Source: Streptomyces caelestis (GTDB taxonomy: Bacteria > Actinomycetota > Actinomycetes > Streptomycetales > Streptomycetaceae). Taken from it: a DNA stretch of 64,000 bases. The stretch covers positions 5,580,001 to 5,644,000 of the forward strand of contig NZ_JACHNE010000001.1 of NCBI RefSeq assembly GCF_014205255.1. The letters are read 5' to 3'. Shown piece after piece: positions 25,219 through 33,721 of the stretch (its first letter is position 1; every line of letters begins with the position of its first letter). The notes under the pieces are model-generated. The model ran no database searches and had not been told where the DNA came from. It was given only the letters and a program-made list of their open reading frames with translations. A program made the translations under genes and the position numbers.

Positions 25219-26556
25219 ATGAGCCTGCGAGCACGCATCAACTCCCCGGAGGAGAACGGCAACCGGGGCGAGGACGGCCACATGGTCGCCTCCTACCGGG
25301 CCAAACTCCTGGAGGAGATCGACCTCGCGGAGATGAGTTCGCTGGCCGCCGCCGAGCGCAGGGCGCGGCTGGAGCGGGTGCTCGGGCACATCATCAGCCG
25401 TGAGGGCCCGGTCCTGTCGACCGTGGAGCGCTCGCAGCTGATCCGCAGGGTGGTCGACGAGGCACTCGGCCTGGGCATCCTGGAGCCGCTCCTGGAGGAC
25501 GCCTCCATCACGGAGATCATGGTGAACGGCCCGGACGCGATCTTCGTGGAGCGCGGCGGCCGGGTGGAGCAGCTGCCGATGCGCTTCGCCTCGAACGACC
25601 AGCTGATGCAGACGATCGAGCGGATCGTCTCGACGGTCAACCGCCGCGTGGACGAGTCGAACCCGATGGTCGACGCCCGCCTCCCCTCCGGCGAACGCGT
25701 CAACGTCATCATCCCGCCCCTCTCCCTGACCGGCGCCACGCTCACCATCCGCCGCTTCCCGCGCTCCTTCACGCTGCAGGAGCTGATCGGCCTGGGCTCG
25801 CTCGACGAGCCCATGCTGTACCTGCTGGCGGGCCTGGTGCAGGCGAAGTTCAACGTCATCGTCTCGGGCGCGACGGGCACCGGCAAGACGACGCTGCTGA
25901 ACGCTCTGTCGGGCCTGATCCCGGAGGGCGAGCGCATCATCACCATCGAGGACTCGGCCGAACTCCAGCTCCAGCAGGCGCACGTCATCCGCCTGGAGTC
26001 CCGCCCCGCGAACGTGGAGGGCAAGGGCCAGATCACGATCCGCGACCTGGTCCGCAACTCCCTGCGTATGCGCCCCGACCGCATCGTCGTCGGTGAGGTC
26101 CGCGGCGGCGAGTCGCTGGACATGCTCCAGGCGATGTCGACGGGGCACGACGGCTCGCTGGCCACCGTCCACGCCAACAGCGCGGAGGACGCGCTGATGC
26201 GTCTGCAGACCCTGGCCTCCATGTCGGAGGTGGAGATCCCCTTCGTGGCGCTGCACGACCAGATCAACAGCGCGGTCGACGTCATCGTCCAGCTGACCCG
26301 CTTCGCGGACGGCGCCCGCCGTATCACCGAGGTCGCGCTGCTGGAGAGCCACGGCAGCGAGCCGTACCGACTCGTCACGGTCGCCCGCTTCAACGCCCAG
26401 CCCATGGCCGCGGACGGCCGTATCCACGGCGCCTTCGAGTACCACCCCCTCCCGCGCCGCACCGCCGACCGCCTCTACATGGCGAGCCAGCCCATCCCCC
26501 AGGCCTTCGGCATCGCCCAGTCCGCGGACCAGCTAGCCACCCGAGAAGCCAGGTAG
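25219..26556 (+). CDS. cpaF: Tad secretion ATPase CpaF/TadA
   Basis: A 445-residue type II/IV secretion ATPase that powers pilus assembly at the cytoplasmic membrane. Walker A is GATGTGKTTLLN (G217 onward, K223). The Asp box (IITIEDSAELQL), Walker B region (RPDRIVVGEVRGGESLDMLQ) and His box (TGHDGSLATVHANS) are all intact. AAGGAG lies ten bases before the ATG. Between the TadE genes and tadB, as expected for a Tad operon. Confidence 0.95.
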   Translation: MSLRARINSPEENGNRGEDGHMVASYRAKLLEEIDLAEMSSLAAAERRARLERVLGHIISREGPVLSTVERSQLIRRVVDEALGLGILEPLLEDASITEIMVNGPDAIFVERGGRVEQLPMRFASNDQLMQTIERIVSTVNRRVDESNPMVDARLPSGERVNVIIPPLSLTGATLTIRRFPRSFTLQELIGLGSLDEPMLYLLAGLVQAKFNVIVSGATGTGKTTLLNALSGLIPEGERIITIEDSAELQLQQAHVIRLESRPANVEGKGQITIRDLVRNSLRMRPDRIVVGEVRGGESLDMLQAMSTGHDGSLATVHANSAEDALMRLQTLASMSEVEIPFVALHDQINSAVDVIVQLTRFADGARRITEVALLESHGSEPYRLVTVARFNAQPMAADGRIHGAFEYHPLPRRTADRLYMASQPIPQAFGIAQSADQLATREAR

Positions 26557-26567
26557 GAACCGTCCCC

Positions 26568-27512
26568 ATGGAACTGCGATCCCTGATCACGCTGACCACC
26601 GGCGTCACCCTGCTGACCTGCGTCCTGGCGGTCGTGGGCCTGCACTCCTACGCCATGGGCAAGGCACAGCGCCAGGCACTCGTCGACCGGCTCTCCGCCA
26701 CCGGCCAGACCCCGGTCGTAGGCCGCCGCCGCCACTTCCGCGACCTGGACCGCCGCCTGCGCCGCACCAACCTGGGCAAGAAACTGGAACTGCGCCTGGC
26801 CGCCACCGGCCTGGACATCACCCCGGGCGAGTTCTTCGTCTGCATGCTCGCCACGGTCGCGGGCCTGTGGCTGATCGGCCAGGCGGCCCTGGCCCCGTTC
26901 TTCGGCCCGCTGGCCGGTCTGCTGGGCATCTGGGTGGCATGGCAGTTCCTCAACTGGCAGCGGCAGAAGCGCATCGAGAAGTTCATCAACCAGCTTCCTG
27001 AGCTGGCCCGCATCCTCGCCAACGCGACCCAAGCCGGACTCGCGCTGCGCACGGCGATCGGGATGGCGGCGGAGGAACTGGAGGCCCCGGCGGGAGAGGA
27101 ACTCGGCAAGGTAGCCAGCCAACTGGCGATCGGCGCGTCGATGGACGACGCCCTGAGCGAACTGGCGGACCGCCTCCCCTCCCGCGAGCTGGTCGTCCTG
27201 GTCACCACGCTGGTGCTGTCCAACCGCGCGGGCGGCCAGGTGGTCAGCGCCCTGCGGAACCTGACGGAGACGCTGGAGGAGCGCAAGGAGACGCGACGGG
27301 AGGTCCGCACCCAGCTGTCGCAGGTGAGCATGACGTCGTACGCGGTGCCGGTGCTGGGCGTGGGCTCCCTGTTCCTGATGAACGGCGTGAAGGACGGGGC
27401 ACTGGAGCGCATGACGGGCTCACCGTTCGGCCAGGGGGCGGTCATCATCGCCTTCTCCCTCTACGCCGTCGGCTTCATCCTCATCCGCCGCCTGTCCCGC
27501 ATCGACGTCTGA
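26568..27512 (+). CDS. tadB: Tad inner-membrane platform protein TadB
   Basis: 314 residues of the type II secretion F (GspF-like) family. An N-terminal helix (LITLTTGVTLLTCVLAVVGL), a helix pair near residues 85-130 and a C-terminal helix (GAVIIAFSLYAVGFILIRRL) flank the cytoplasmic T2SSF domain (residues ~140-270: INQLPELARILANATQAG, then LRTAIGMAAEE). With TadC it forms the platform engaged by CpaF. It follows cpaF by 11 bp and precedes tadC by 18 bp. Confidence 0.92.
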   Translation: MELRSLITLTTGVTLLTCVLAVVGLHSYAMGKAQRQALVDRLSATGQTPVVGRRRHFRDLDRRLRRTNLGKKLELRLAATGLDITPGEFFVCMLATVAGLWLIGQAALAPFFGPLAGLLGIWVAWQFLNWQRQKRIEKFINQLPELARILANATQAGLALRTAIGMAAEELEAPAGEELGKVASQLAIGASMDDALSELADRLPSRELVVLVTTLVLSNRAGGQVVSALRNLTETLEERKETRREVRTQLSQVSMTSYAVPVLGVGSLFLMNGVKDGALERMTGSPFGQGAVIIAFSLYAVGFILIRRLSRIDV

Positions 27513-27530
27513 GAAGGCCGGAGCAGATTC

Positions 27531-28418
27531 ATGGGACTTCTTCTCGCACTGGTCATGGGCCTCAGCGTCTGGGGCGTCTTCGCCGGCCTCCGCATGTACC
27601 GGGCCGAGGCCAAACTCCCCGGCGACCTCGCGCTCGCCCTGGAGGTCGGCTCCACCCGTACCGGCGCGGTGGACTCGCTGATCGACCGCCTGGGCATGCG
27701 GTACGCCCCCGCCGTCCTGCGCCTGATGGGCCCCAAGCAGGTCGCCAAGTACCGACGCAAGATCGACCTCGCGGGCAACCCCGGCGGCCTGACCATCGAC
27801 CGCTACGCCGCCCGCCGAGCGGTCTACGGCTTCCTCGGCGGCGTCGGCTTCCTGGTCTTCCTGATGCGCGGCCAGCTCGTCGTGGCGCTGCTCCTGCTCG
27901 CCTTCGGGGCGTTCTGGACGGAGGTCGGTATCTGGGCGGCGATCCGCATCCGCAAGGACGTGATCGAGCGGACCCTGCCGGACTTCCTGGACGTGCTGGC
28001 GGTCGTGGTGAGCGCGGGTCTGGGCTTCCGCCAGGCCCTGGACCGCGTCGCCTCGAAGTACGAGGGCCCCTGGGCCGACGAACTGCGCATCACCCTGCGC
28101 CAGATGGACCTGGGCATGAGCCGCCGCCAGGCCTTCGCGGAACTGCGCCGCCGCAACGACTCCGAGCAGGTCGCCATGTTCGTCACGGCGTTGCAGCAGG
28201 GCGAGGAACTGGGTGCCCCGATCGTCGACACGCTGGTGGCCCTCGCCAAGGACATGCGCCGTACGGATGCCCAGAACGCCCGCCGCAAGGCCGCCCGCGC
28301 GGTCCCCAAGGCCACCATGATGATCACCACCTTCATGGTCCCGGCCACGATGATCCTCCTCGGCGCCGGCCTGATCCTGGGCTCGGGTACCGACTTCGGC
28401 GCGGTCACGGGCAAGTAG
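27531..28418 (+). CDS. tadC: Tad inner-membrane platform protein TadC
   Basis: 295 residues with the same T2SSF layout as TadB: N-terminal helix (LLLALVMGLSVWGVFAGL), a central helix pair near 100-130, cytoplasmic domain with LPDFLDVLAVVVSAGLGFRQ and a C-terminal helix (MIITTFMVPATMILLGAGLI). Partner of TadB. Twelve bp separate it from the histidine kinase gene, so the regulators are probably on the same transcript. Confidence 0.92.
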   Translation: MGLLLALVMGLSVWGVFAGLRMYRAEAKLPGDLALALEVGSTRTGAVDSLIDRLGMRYAPAVLRLMGPKQVAKYRRKIDLAGNPGGLTIDRYAARRAVYGFLGGVGFLVFLMRGQLVVALLLLAFGAFWTEVGIWAAIRIRKDVIERTLPDFLDVLAVVVSAGLGFRQALDRVASKYEGPWADELRITLRQMDLGMSRRQAFAELRRRNDSEQVAMFVTALQQGEELGAPIVDTLVALAKDMRRTDAQNARRKAARAVPKATMMITTFMVPATMILLGAGLILGSGTDFGAVTGK

Positions 28419-28430
28419 GGGGGCGACACC

Positions 28431-30026
28431 ATGTCGATGACAGGAGAACGCACCGGGCGCCTGCGCCGCCGCCCGAGAACACCCGAGATCACCACCCCAC
28501 CTGCAGGCACGGTCCTCCCGGCCCACGTCCGCACAGGCGCCCCCGACATCCCGGTGACGTCGGCGACACCGGCGCTGCCGCCGGGGTGGGAGCGGGCGGA
28601 CACGCCGGTGGGCGGGGCGATGGACGAGGCGCACACGGCCATGCCGGTACTCACGAACGGCGGTCCGGCCGCCGACGGTGCTCAGCCTCCACAGGGGTCA
28701 CCCACACCCGTCGGGGAAAGCCGCAGGGGCGGCGAGAATGGTGCGGCCGGGAAGTCAGTCCGGGCCGAAGGCCGGGCGAAACCCACAGCCGGACACCCGG
28801 CGATACCCATCCAGATCAACGCCCTCCAGGCCATGTGCCGACAGGTCTTCGGCTTCCGGCTGGCCATGATCGCCCTGGCCACCCCCACCGCCCTCGTCAA
28901 CGCCAACGAGGGACTCCCCACCCGCCTGGTGGGTGCGGCCGTGGTCGTCACCTTCATGACCTCCTACGTCCTGTTCAGGGACTGGGAACGCTTCGGCCCC
29001 CTCCTCCTGCGCCACCCCACCCTCCTGGCCGCGGACACCCTCTTCGGTGCCCTCCTGCTCATCTCGGCGGGCCCGGACAGCACCCTCGCCTACGTCAGTG
29101 TCTGCACCCCCCTCCTCGCCGGCCTGGTCTACGGCTGGCGCGGAGCAGGCGTCTTCGCCTCCCTCCAGGCCCTGCTGCTCCTTCTCATCCACGCGGCGAT
29201 GGAGGACCCCCAGCCCGGCATCACCGAGTCGTCCCTCCTGCCCGGCCTCTGCGTCATCGCCGGAGCCGTCGGCTCCAGCCTCCGCAACCTCATGCTCCGC
29301 TTCGGCGCGGCCACCCAGGCCCTGACGACGGTCCAGGCCCGCCTGGCCGTCACGGAGGCGGTCAGCGCCGAACGCGCCCGACTGGCCCGCGAGATGCACG
29401 ACTCGGTCGCCAAGACCCTGCACGGTGTGGCCCTGGCCGCGGACGGCCTGGCCGGCTCGGCAGGCGCCGCCCACATGGACGCGGCCCTGGTCAAGCAGCA
29501 GGCCGATCTGGTCGCTCGATCAGCCCGCCGAGCCGCCGCCGAATCCCGCGAACTCCTGGCGGACCTGCGCCGCGAATCGGACCCCGGCCAGGGCACGGAC
29601 GTACTGGTCGAACTGGCCGCCCGCACCCGGGACTTCAGTGCCCGCACGGGCCTCCCGGCGGCCTGCCGCCCCACCGGCGACCACTCCATGCCCCCCGTCC
29701 CGCCCGCCGTGGCCCGCCAACTCCTCACCATCGCCTCGGAGGCCATGGAGAACGCCCACCGCCACGCGGGCCCGACCCGGGTCGACGTCCGTGCAGGCGT
29801 CCACGGCGAGCTGCTCCGCATCAGCGTCTACGACGACGGCCGCGGCCTCCCGCCAGGAACCACCCTCGAACAACTACGCCGATCGGGCCACTTCGGCCTG
29901 GTCGGCATGGTCGAGCGGGCCGCCTCGGTGGGCGCCCGCATCCGCATCGGCCGGGGCGGCCACCCCAAGGGAACGGAAGTCCGCCTGGATCTACCACTGG
30001 CGGCCCTGACCGCACCCCACGGCTGA
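28431..30026 (+). CDS. Membrane sensor histidine kinase (NarL/DesK-type) within the Tad operon
   Basis: 531 residues. A ~125-residue disordered N-terminus precedes about five or six membrane helices (residues 140-290). DHp (HisKA_3) carries the phospho-accepting H323 in RLAREMHDSVAKTLHGVALA. The ATPase domain has the N-box ENAHRHAG and G-box DDGRGLPPG. There is no extracellular sensor domain, so it probably senses through the membrane. It pairs with the response regulator 53 bp downstream. Confidence 0.9.
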   Translation: MSMTGERTGRLRRRPRTPEITTPPAGTVLPAHVRTGAPDIPVTSATPALPPGWERADTPVGGAMDEAHTAMPVLTNGGPAADGAQPPQGSPTPVGESRRGGENGAAGKSVRAEGRAKPTAGHPAIPIQINALQAMCRQVFGFRLAMIALATPTALVNANEGLPTRLVGAAVVVTFMTSYVLFRDWERFGPLLLRHPTLLAADTLFGALLLISAGPDSTLAYVSVCTPLLAGLVYGWRGAGVFASLQALLLLLIHAAMEDPQPGITESSLLPGLCVIAGAVGSSLRNLMLRFGAATQALTTVQARLAVTEAVSAERARLAREMHDSVAKTLHGVALAADGLAGSAGAAHMDAALVKQQADLVARSARRAAAESRELLADLRRESDPGQGTDVLVELAARTRDFSARTGLPAACRPTGDHSMPPVPPAVARQLLTIASEAMENAHRHAGPTRVDVRAGVHGELLRISVYDDGRGLPPGTTLEQLRRSGHFGLVGMVERAASVGARIRIGRGGHPKGTEVRLDLPLAALTAPHG

Positions 30027-30079
30027 CCACCCGTGACCACGCCGCACACGTCCCCCGCGACACGAGAGGAGGCAGCCCG

Positions 30080-31057
30080 ATGCCGGACCAGACGACTCCC
30101 CACCCCGGCGCCTCACCGCCGCCACCGCCACAGAACCCGTTCGACTTCCCGCAGCCCGCACAGCCGAGCCGCCTCAGGGTCGTCGTGGCCGACGACAACC
30201 CGGTGGTCCGCGCCGGCCTCACCGCCCTGCTCTCCGGCCGCGAGGACATCACGGTCGTGGCGGAGGCGGCCGACGGCCGCGAGGCCTACGAGGCCGCCCA
30301 ACAGCACCGGCCCGACGTCGTCCTCCTCGACGTACGCATGCCCGGCGTGGACGGCATCTCGGCGCTCCCGTACCTGGTGCGGATCGCCCCGGTCGTCATG
30401 CTGACCTACAGCAGGGAGTCGGAGATCGTCCAGGAGGCCCTCCGCCGAGGAGCGGGCGGCTACCTGGTCCACGGCGAGTTCACGGCCGGTCAGCTGGTCG
30501 ACGCGGTCAGGGACATCAAGCAGGGCCGGGCCCACTTCACGCCCACGGCGGCGGGTGCCCTGCTGGCCCAGCTCCGGCAGGGCCAGGGCACGAGCCAGGG
30601 CCAGGGCCCGGGGGGCCCGCCCCTACCGGATGGACTGGGGAAGGTGAATGCGAATGCATACGGAAATTCCGCTTCCGCATGGCCGCATAATCAGACCCAA
30701 CTAACCACTCAACCAGCTGATATGAGTCTCTCACAGGTCCCGACCCCACCAACTTCCCCAGAAAACCTTTCGCAAGTGCAACCGGGTGTGGGACAGTCTT
30801 CGTCTGGGTGGACGAGTGGCCGTCCGCCCGCTCCGGACAGATCGCGGTTCCAACTGAGCACGAGGGAGGCGGAGATCATGGACCTCATCGCGTCCGGCAT
30901 GAACAACCAGCAGATCGCCGCCACCTGCTTCATCAGCGAGAAGACGGTCAAGAACCACATCAACCGCATCTTCGCCAAGCTCCACAGCACCAGCCGCTCC
31001 GAGGCCGCGGCGAAGTGGCTCGGCACGGCACCGGGCTCACACCGGGGACTGGGGTGA
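30080..31057 (+). CDS. LuxR/NarL-type response regulator with a long linker
   Basis: 325 residues. A Pro-rich N-terminus (1-32) precedes a receiver domain (33-150) with VVVADDNPVVRAGL, the phosphorylatable D84 in VLLDVRMPGVDG and TYSRES. An unusually long (~95-residue) Gln/Ser/Thr/Pro/Asn-rich linker (160-255) follows, then HTH_LuxR (STREAEIMDLIASGMNNQQI, EKTVKNHINRIFAKL). The linker DNA is visibly richer in A+T than its surroundings and uses codons rare elsewhere in the window. AGGAGG precedes the ATG. The inferred role is to control pilus expression with the preceding kinase. Confidence 0.9.
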   Translation: MPDQTTPHPGASPPPPPQNPFDFPQPAQPSRLRVVVADDNPVVRAGLTALLSGREDITVVAEAADGREAYEAAQQHRPDVVLLDVRMPGVDGISALPYLVRIAPVVMLTYSRESEIVQEALRRGAGGYLVHGEFTAGQLVDAVRDIKQGRAHFTPTAAGALLAQLRQGQGTSQGQGPGGPPLPDGLGKVNANAYGNSASAWPHNQTQLTTQPADMSLSQVPTPPTSPENLSQVQPGVGQSSSGWTSGRPPAPDRSRFQLSTREAEIMDLIASGMNNQQIAATCFISEKTVKNHINRIFAKLHSTSRSEAAAKWLGTAPGSHRGLG

Positions 31058-31099
31058 CCTTCGGTGACGGTATGGGGGGAGAGTTCGCTGGGCCCGCGC

Positions 31100-31125
31100 G
31101 ATTGGGCCCTGGATTGGGCCCTGGG
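31100..31125. repeat. Tandem 12-bp repeat (GATTGGGCCCTG, twice)
   Basis: Two exact copies follow each other in the 145-bp gap between the response regulator and flp genes; each contains the palindrome GGGCCC. It might be a small hairpin or a regulator site before the pilin gene. Confidence 0.45.
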
Positions 31126-31202
31126 ACCCTCTGACGGACGGGGTGTTCCGTCGTACGTTTCTCGTGTCGAAAGCGGCACCGCCGAAACCGGAGGGGAACA
31201 TC

Positions 31203-31436
31203 ATGAGCGACCTGATGCTGAAGACGGCTGTTGCGACCAAGGTCCGCGTGAACGGCTGGAAGAACACCACGGTCGAGGCCATGCAGCGCCGGTCCGGCGA
31301 CAAGGGGCAGACCGCGGTCGAGTATCTGGGCATCATCGCGGTGGTCGTGGCGATCGTTCTGGCGATCACGGGTACGAACATCGGTCAGACGATCCTCACC
31401 AAGATCCAGGCTCAGATCGCCAAGGTCGCTCCTTGA
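31203..31436 (+). CDS. flp: Flp-family type IVb major pilin
   Basis: 77 residues. A 35-residue leader ends RRSGDKG; the mature part starts QTAVEYLGIIAVVVAIVLAI, the classic Flp signature with Glu at +5 and Tyr at +6, then a short polar end (GQTILTKIQAQIAKVAP). GGAGGGG lies six bases before the ATG. The stop overlaps the next ATG. Its processing site GQTAVEY is repeated exactly in the large toxin-like protein downstream. Confidence 0.93.
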   Translation: MSDLMLKTAVATKVRVNGWKNTTVEAMQRRSGDKGQTAVEYLGIIAVVVAIVLAITGTNIGQTILTKIQAQIAKVAP

Positions 31437-32053
31437 TGCGACCTCGCCGGTACGGCGACGCAGGGCAGGCTTTCCCCATCTACATCACTGTGGTGGGGGG
31501 CCTGCTCTTTCTCGCGTTTGCCTACTTTGCGGTCGGCCAGGCCGCGGCGAATCGGAACGGCGCCCAGACCGCAGCCGACGCGGCGGCACTCGCAGCGGCC
31601 CAGGACAGGCGGGATCAGCTCGCCGGCGCATGGGTGAAGGACGTACTCGACCCGAGTAAGTGGCAGGGCATCTTCAACGGGATCGCCGAAGGGCTCGCTC
31701 CGTCGTGCTGGCGGGCACATCAGCTCGCCGCACAGAACGATGCCCGAGTGATCAGCTGCCCCGATCCGGAAGGTCCGCTGCGCTTCACGGTCGAGGTCGA
31801 GACCAACAAGCCCATGGGAGACTCCGTTGTCCCCGGCGAGGCGAGCCGGAAATCGAACGCGTCCGCCACGGCTGTGATCGAGCCCCGCTGCGACTTCGAC
31901 CCCCCAGCTGCGGACGCCGGGCCCGACGTACTCCCGCGGCTTTCGTGCAAGGACCGAGACGGGGACTGGGAGCGGGACTGGGACCTGGATCCGGACGATC
32001 CCGATGCTCTGCCGAAACCCGAGGACCTCTTCGACGTCCACCTGGCCGACTGA
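31436..32053 (+). CDS. TadG/TadE-like pilus assembly protein
   Basis: 205 residues starting MRPRRYGDAGQAFPIYITVV: the prepilin-like Gly is present but position +5 is Ile instead of Glu, as in TadG-related proteins. One membrane helix (GGLLFLAFAYFAVGQAAA) is followed by AQTAADAAALAAAQ, typical of the TadE/G group, and an exported domain with cysteines (PSCWRAHQ, ISCPDPEG, PRCDFD, LSCKDRDG) and an Asp-rich end. ATG overlaps the flp stop (TGATG). Confidence 0.8.
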   Translation: MRPRRYGDAGQAFPIYITVVGGLLFLAFAYFAVGQAAANRNGAQTAADAAALAAAQDRRDQLAGAWVKDVLDPSKWQGIFNGIAEGLAPSCWRAHQLAAQNDARVISCPDPEGPLRFTVEVETNKPMGDSVVPGEASRKSNASATAVIEPRCDFDPPAADAGPDVLPRLSCKDRDGDWERDWDLDPDDPDALPKPEDLFDVHLAD

Positions 32054-32087
32054 CAAGCGAACGACGAGTGATGAAGGAAGCAGAGAG

Positions 32088-32669
32088 ATGAGCATTCGGT
32101 TCACTGCCAGCGCCCGCAGGGGGATGGTCGCGCTGACCCTTGCGACCGGACTGGCCCTCAGCGCGGCCGGCTGCGGCGGCGGAGGCGGGGACGACGACAA
32201 GGCGAGCCCGTCGGCGTCCGCTTCCAAGGACAGTGGATCCAAGCCGAGTGCTCAGGAGGGGCAGGCGGAGACACCTCTGGCCGAACTCAAGGGTACGGAC
32301 GGGCTGCTCCTGCAGGTCACCTCCGCACAAAGGGACACTGGCGGCTTCGTCACGGTGAGCGGCAACGTGAAGAACGACGGAGGGGAGTCGGTGGCCATCC
32401 CTGCTCAGACGAGTGGTGATGAGACCGAGGTCATCAAGCACGGCCAGTCACTCGGCGGTGCAACTCTCGTGGACTCCAAAGGGAAGAAGCGCTACTACGT
32501 CCTTCGTGACACCGACGGGCGTCCGCTGACGACGACGGGCCTCACTACGCTCGACGCCGGGCAGACGCTCCCCGTGTTCATGCAGTTCCCTGCCCCGCCG
32601 GCCAGCACGACTGACGTCGCTCTGCAACTGCCGACATTCTCCAGCGGCACCATCAAGATCTCCGGGTGA
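32088..32669 (+). CDS. Lipoprotein associated with the Tad locus
   Basis: 193 residues. A signal peptide with lipobox LSAAGC (Cys near residue 28) precedes a Gly/Asp/Ser/Lys low-complexity spacer and a C-terminal beta-sandwich-like domain of ~125 residues (LKGTDGLLLQVTSAQRDTGG, LDAGQTLPVFMQFPAPPAS) that resembles the DUF4352-type extracellular fold. Anchored outside the membrane. It lies 34 bp after the TadG-like gene and 8 bp before the OmpA gene, so it is probably co-transcribed; the exact role is unknown. Confidence 0.75.
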   Translation: MSIRFTASARRGMVALTLATGLALSAAGCGGGGGDDDKASPSASASKDSGSKPSAQEGQAETPLAELKGTDGLLLQVTSAQRDTGGFVTVSGNVKNDGGESVAIPAQTSGDETEVIKHGQSLGGATLVDSKGKKRYYVLRDTDGRPLTTTGLTTLDAGQTLPVFMQFPAPPASTTDVALQLPTFSSGTIKISG

Positions 32670-32677
32670 GGCCAGCC

Positions 32678-33325
32678 ATGACCCGTACATTCGCCCGGAA
32701 GGCGACACCACGCCTCGCCCTGGTCCTCACCGCAGCCTCGGTCATGGTCGCCACGAACCTCTACGGCGCCGTGTCGGCCCATGCCGACGAAAGCCCCACC
32801 GTGCCCCCGGGCACCGAGGCCTCGGCCCCCGCCCCCGTCAAAGTCGACCCGAACGACCCCGACCTCAAACTCCCTGAGGGCGCCACCCTGGCCGCCGCCA
32901 AGGTCCTCGACATCAAACAGGTCGTAGAAGACCAAAGCGGCGACGAACGCCGGGAAGACACCAACGCCGACGTCAAGTTCGCCCTCCAGGCCGAGGTCCT
33001 CTTCGGCAAGGACAGCGCGAAGCTCGGCGCCCAGGCGAAGGCCCGTATCTCCGCGATCGCCGAGGAGATCAAGACCCAGAACGCGACGAAGATCCGCGTC
33101 TTCGGCTTCACCGACAACCTCGGCTCCTCCGCCCACGGCGACGTCCTGTCCAAGCAGCGCGCCAACGCCGTACAGGAGGTCCTGGACCAGGAGCTGAACG
33201 ACTCCAACGTCACCTACGAGGTGCGCGGCTACGGCGAGCAGTACCCGATCGCGGACAACTCCACGGAGGCCGGCCGCAAGAAGAACCGCCGCGTCGAGGT
33301 CTCCTTCCCGCGCACGGAGAGCTGA
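32678..33325 (+). CDS. Secreted OmpA-domain (peptidoglycan-binding) protein
   Basis: 215 residues. Signal peptide with a hydrophobic core (LALVLTAASVMVATNLYG) to about residue 37, a Pro/Ala spacer, then an OmpA C-terminal domain (about 95-213: LFGKDSAKLGAQAKARISAI, then VFGFTDNLGSSAHGDVLSK). The diaminopimelate-binding Asp and Arg are in TDNLGS and KKNRRVEV. It would hold the pilus apparatus to the cell wall. A GTG at 32666, overlapping the previous stop, is an alternative start. Last gene of the Tad group; a hairpin follows. Confidence 0.9.
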   Translation: MTRTFARKATPRLALVLTAASVMVATNLYGAVSAHADESPTVPPGTEASAPAPVKVDPNDPDLKLPEGATLAAAKVLDIKQVVEDQSGDERREDTNADVKFALQAEVLFGKDSAKLGAQAKARISAIAEEIKTQNATKIRVFGFTDNLGSSAHGDVLSKQRANAVQEVLDQELNDSNVTYEVRGYGEQYPIADNSTEAGRKKNRRVEVSFPRTES

Positions 33326-33338
33326 GCGCCGTTCGGAC

Positions 33339-33386
33339 GCCGGAGGCCCCGTCCCGTACAACCGCGAACTGGGAGGGGCTTCTGGC
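33339..33386 (+). terminator. Hairpin after the OmpA gene
   Basis: GCCGGAGGCCCCGTCCC pairs with GGGAGGGGCTTCTGGC over about 15 bp with one bulge, 14 bp after the stop. It probably ends the Tad operon transcript. Confidence 0.6.
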
Positions 33387-33415
33387 GTGCGTGGCACAGA
33401 CAGGAGGCGCTCGGC

Positions 33416-33433
33416 GTATACGTCACGTATACT
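33416..33433 (+). promoter_or_regulatory. VapB-type operator overlapping the -10 of the TA module
   Basis: GTATACGT-C-ACGTATAC (33416-33432) is a perfect 17-bp palindrome. TATACT (33428-33433) is a good -10 and ends six bases before the antitoxin ATG, implying a leaderless mRNA. Autorepression by the antitoxin is the usual arrangement. Confidence 0.7.
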
Positions 33434-33439
33434 CTCCGT

Positions 33440-33721
33440 ATGTCCGACGTCATGATTCGTGTGCCCGCCGAAGTCCGTGACCAGCTCGCCGCCGTGGCGG
33501 AGGCGCGAGGGACCAGCCTGCGCGCCCTCATGCAGGAGATAGCTGCTCAGACGCTGACTCCCGAGCAGCTCAAGGAACGGGCCGAGCACACCCGCGCCCT
33601 GCTTGCCGAGCGGTTCGGGCATCATGTGACGGACGAGGAGTCGGCGGAGATGCGGCGCAAGATGCGTGAAGCCACTGCCGCTCATCGGGCCGCGCTCGCC
33701 GAGGCGGAGTCGTCGCGTTGA
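33440..33721 (+). CDS. Antitoxin, ribbon-helix-helix (VapB-like)
   Basis: 93 residues. The N-terminal ribbon-helix-helix reads DVMIRVPAEVRDQLAAVAEA followed by GTSLRALMQEIAAQ; the C-terminal half is a charged helix (TDEESAEMRRKMREATAAHR) suited to wrap the toxin. The start codon sits at the 3' edge of the palindromic operator. The stop overlaps the toxin start by four bases (TTGA), so expression is coupled. Confidence 0.78.
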   Translation: MSDVMIRVPAEVRDQLAAVAEARGTSLRALMQEIAAQTLTPEQLKERAEHTRALLAERFGHHVTDEESAEMRRKMREATAAHRAALAEAESSR

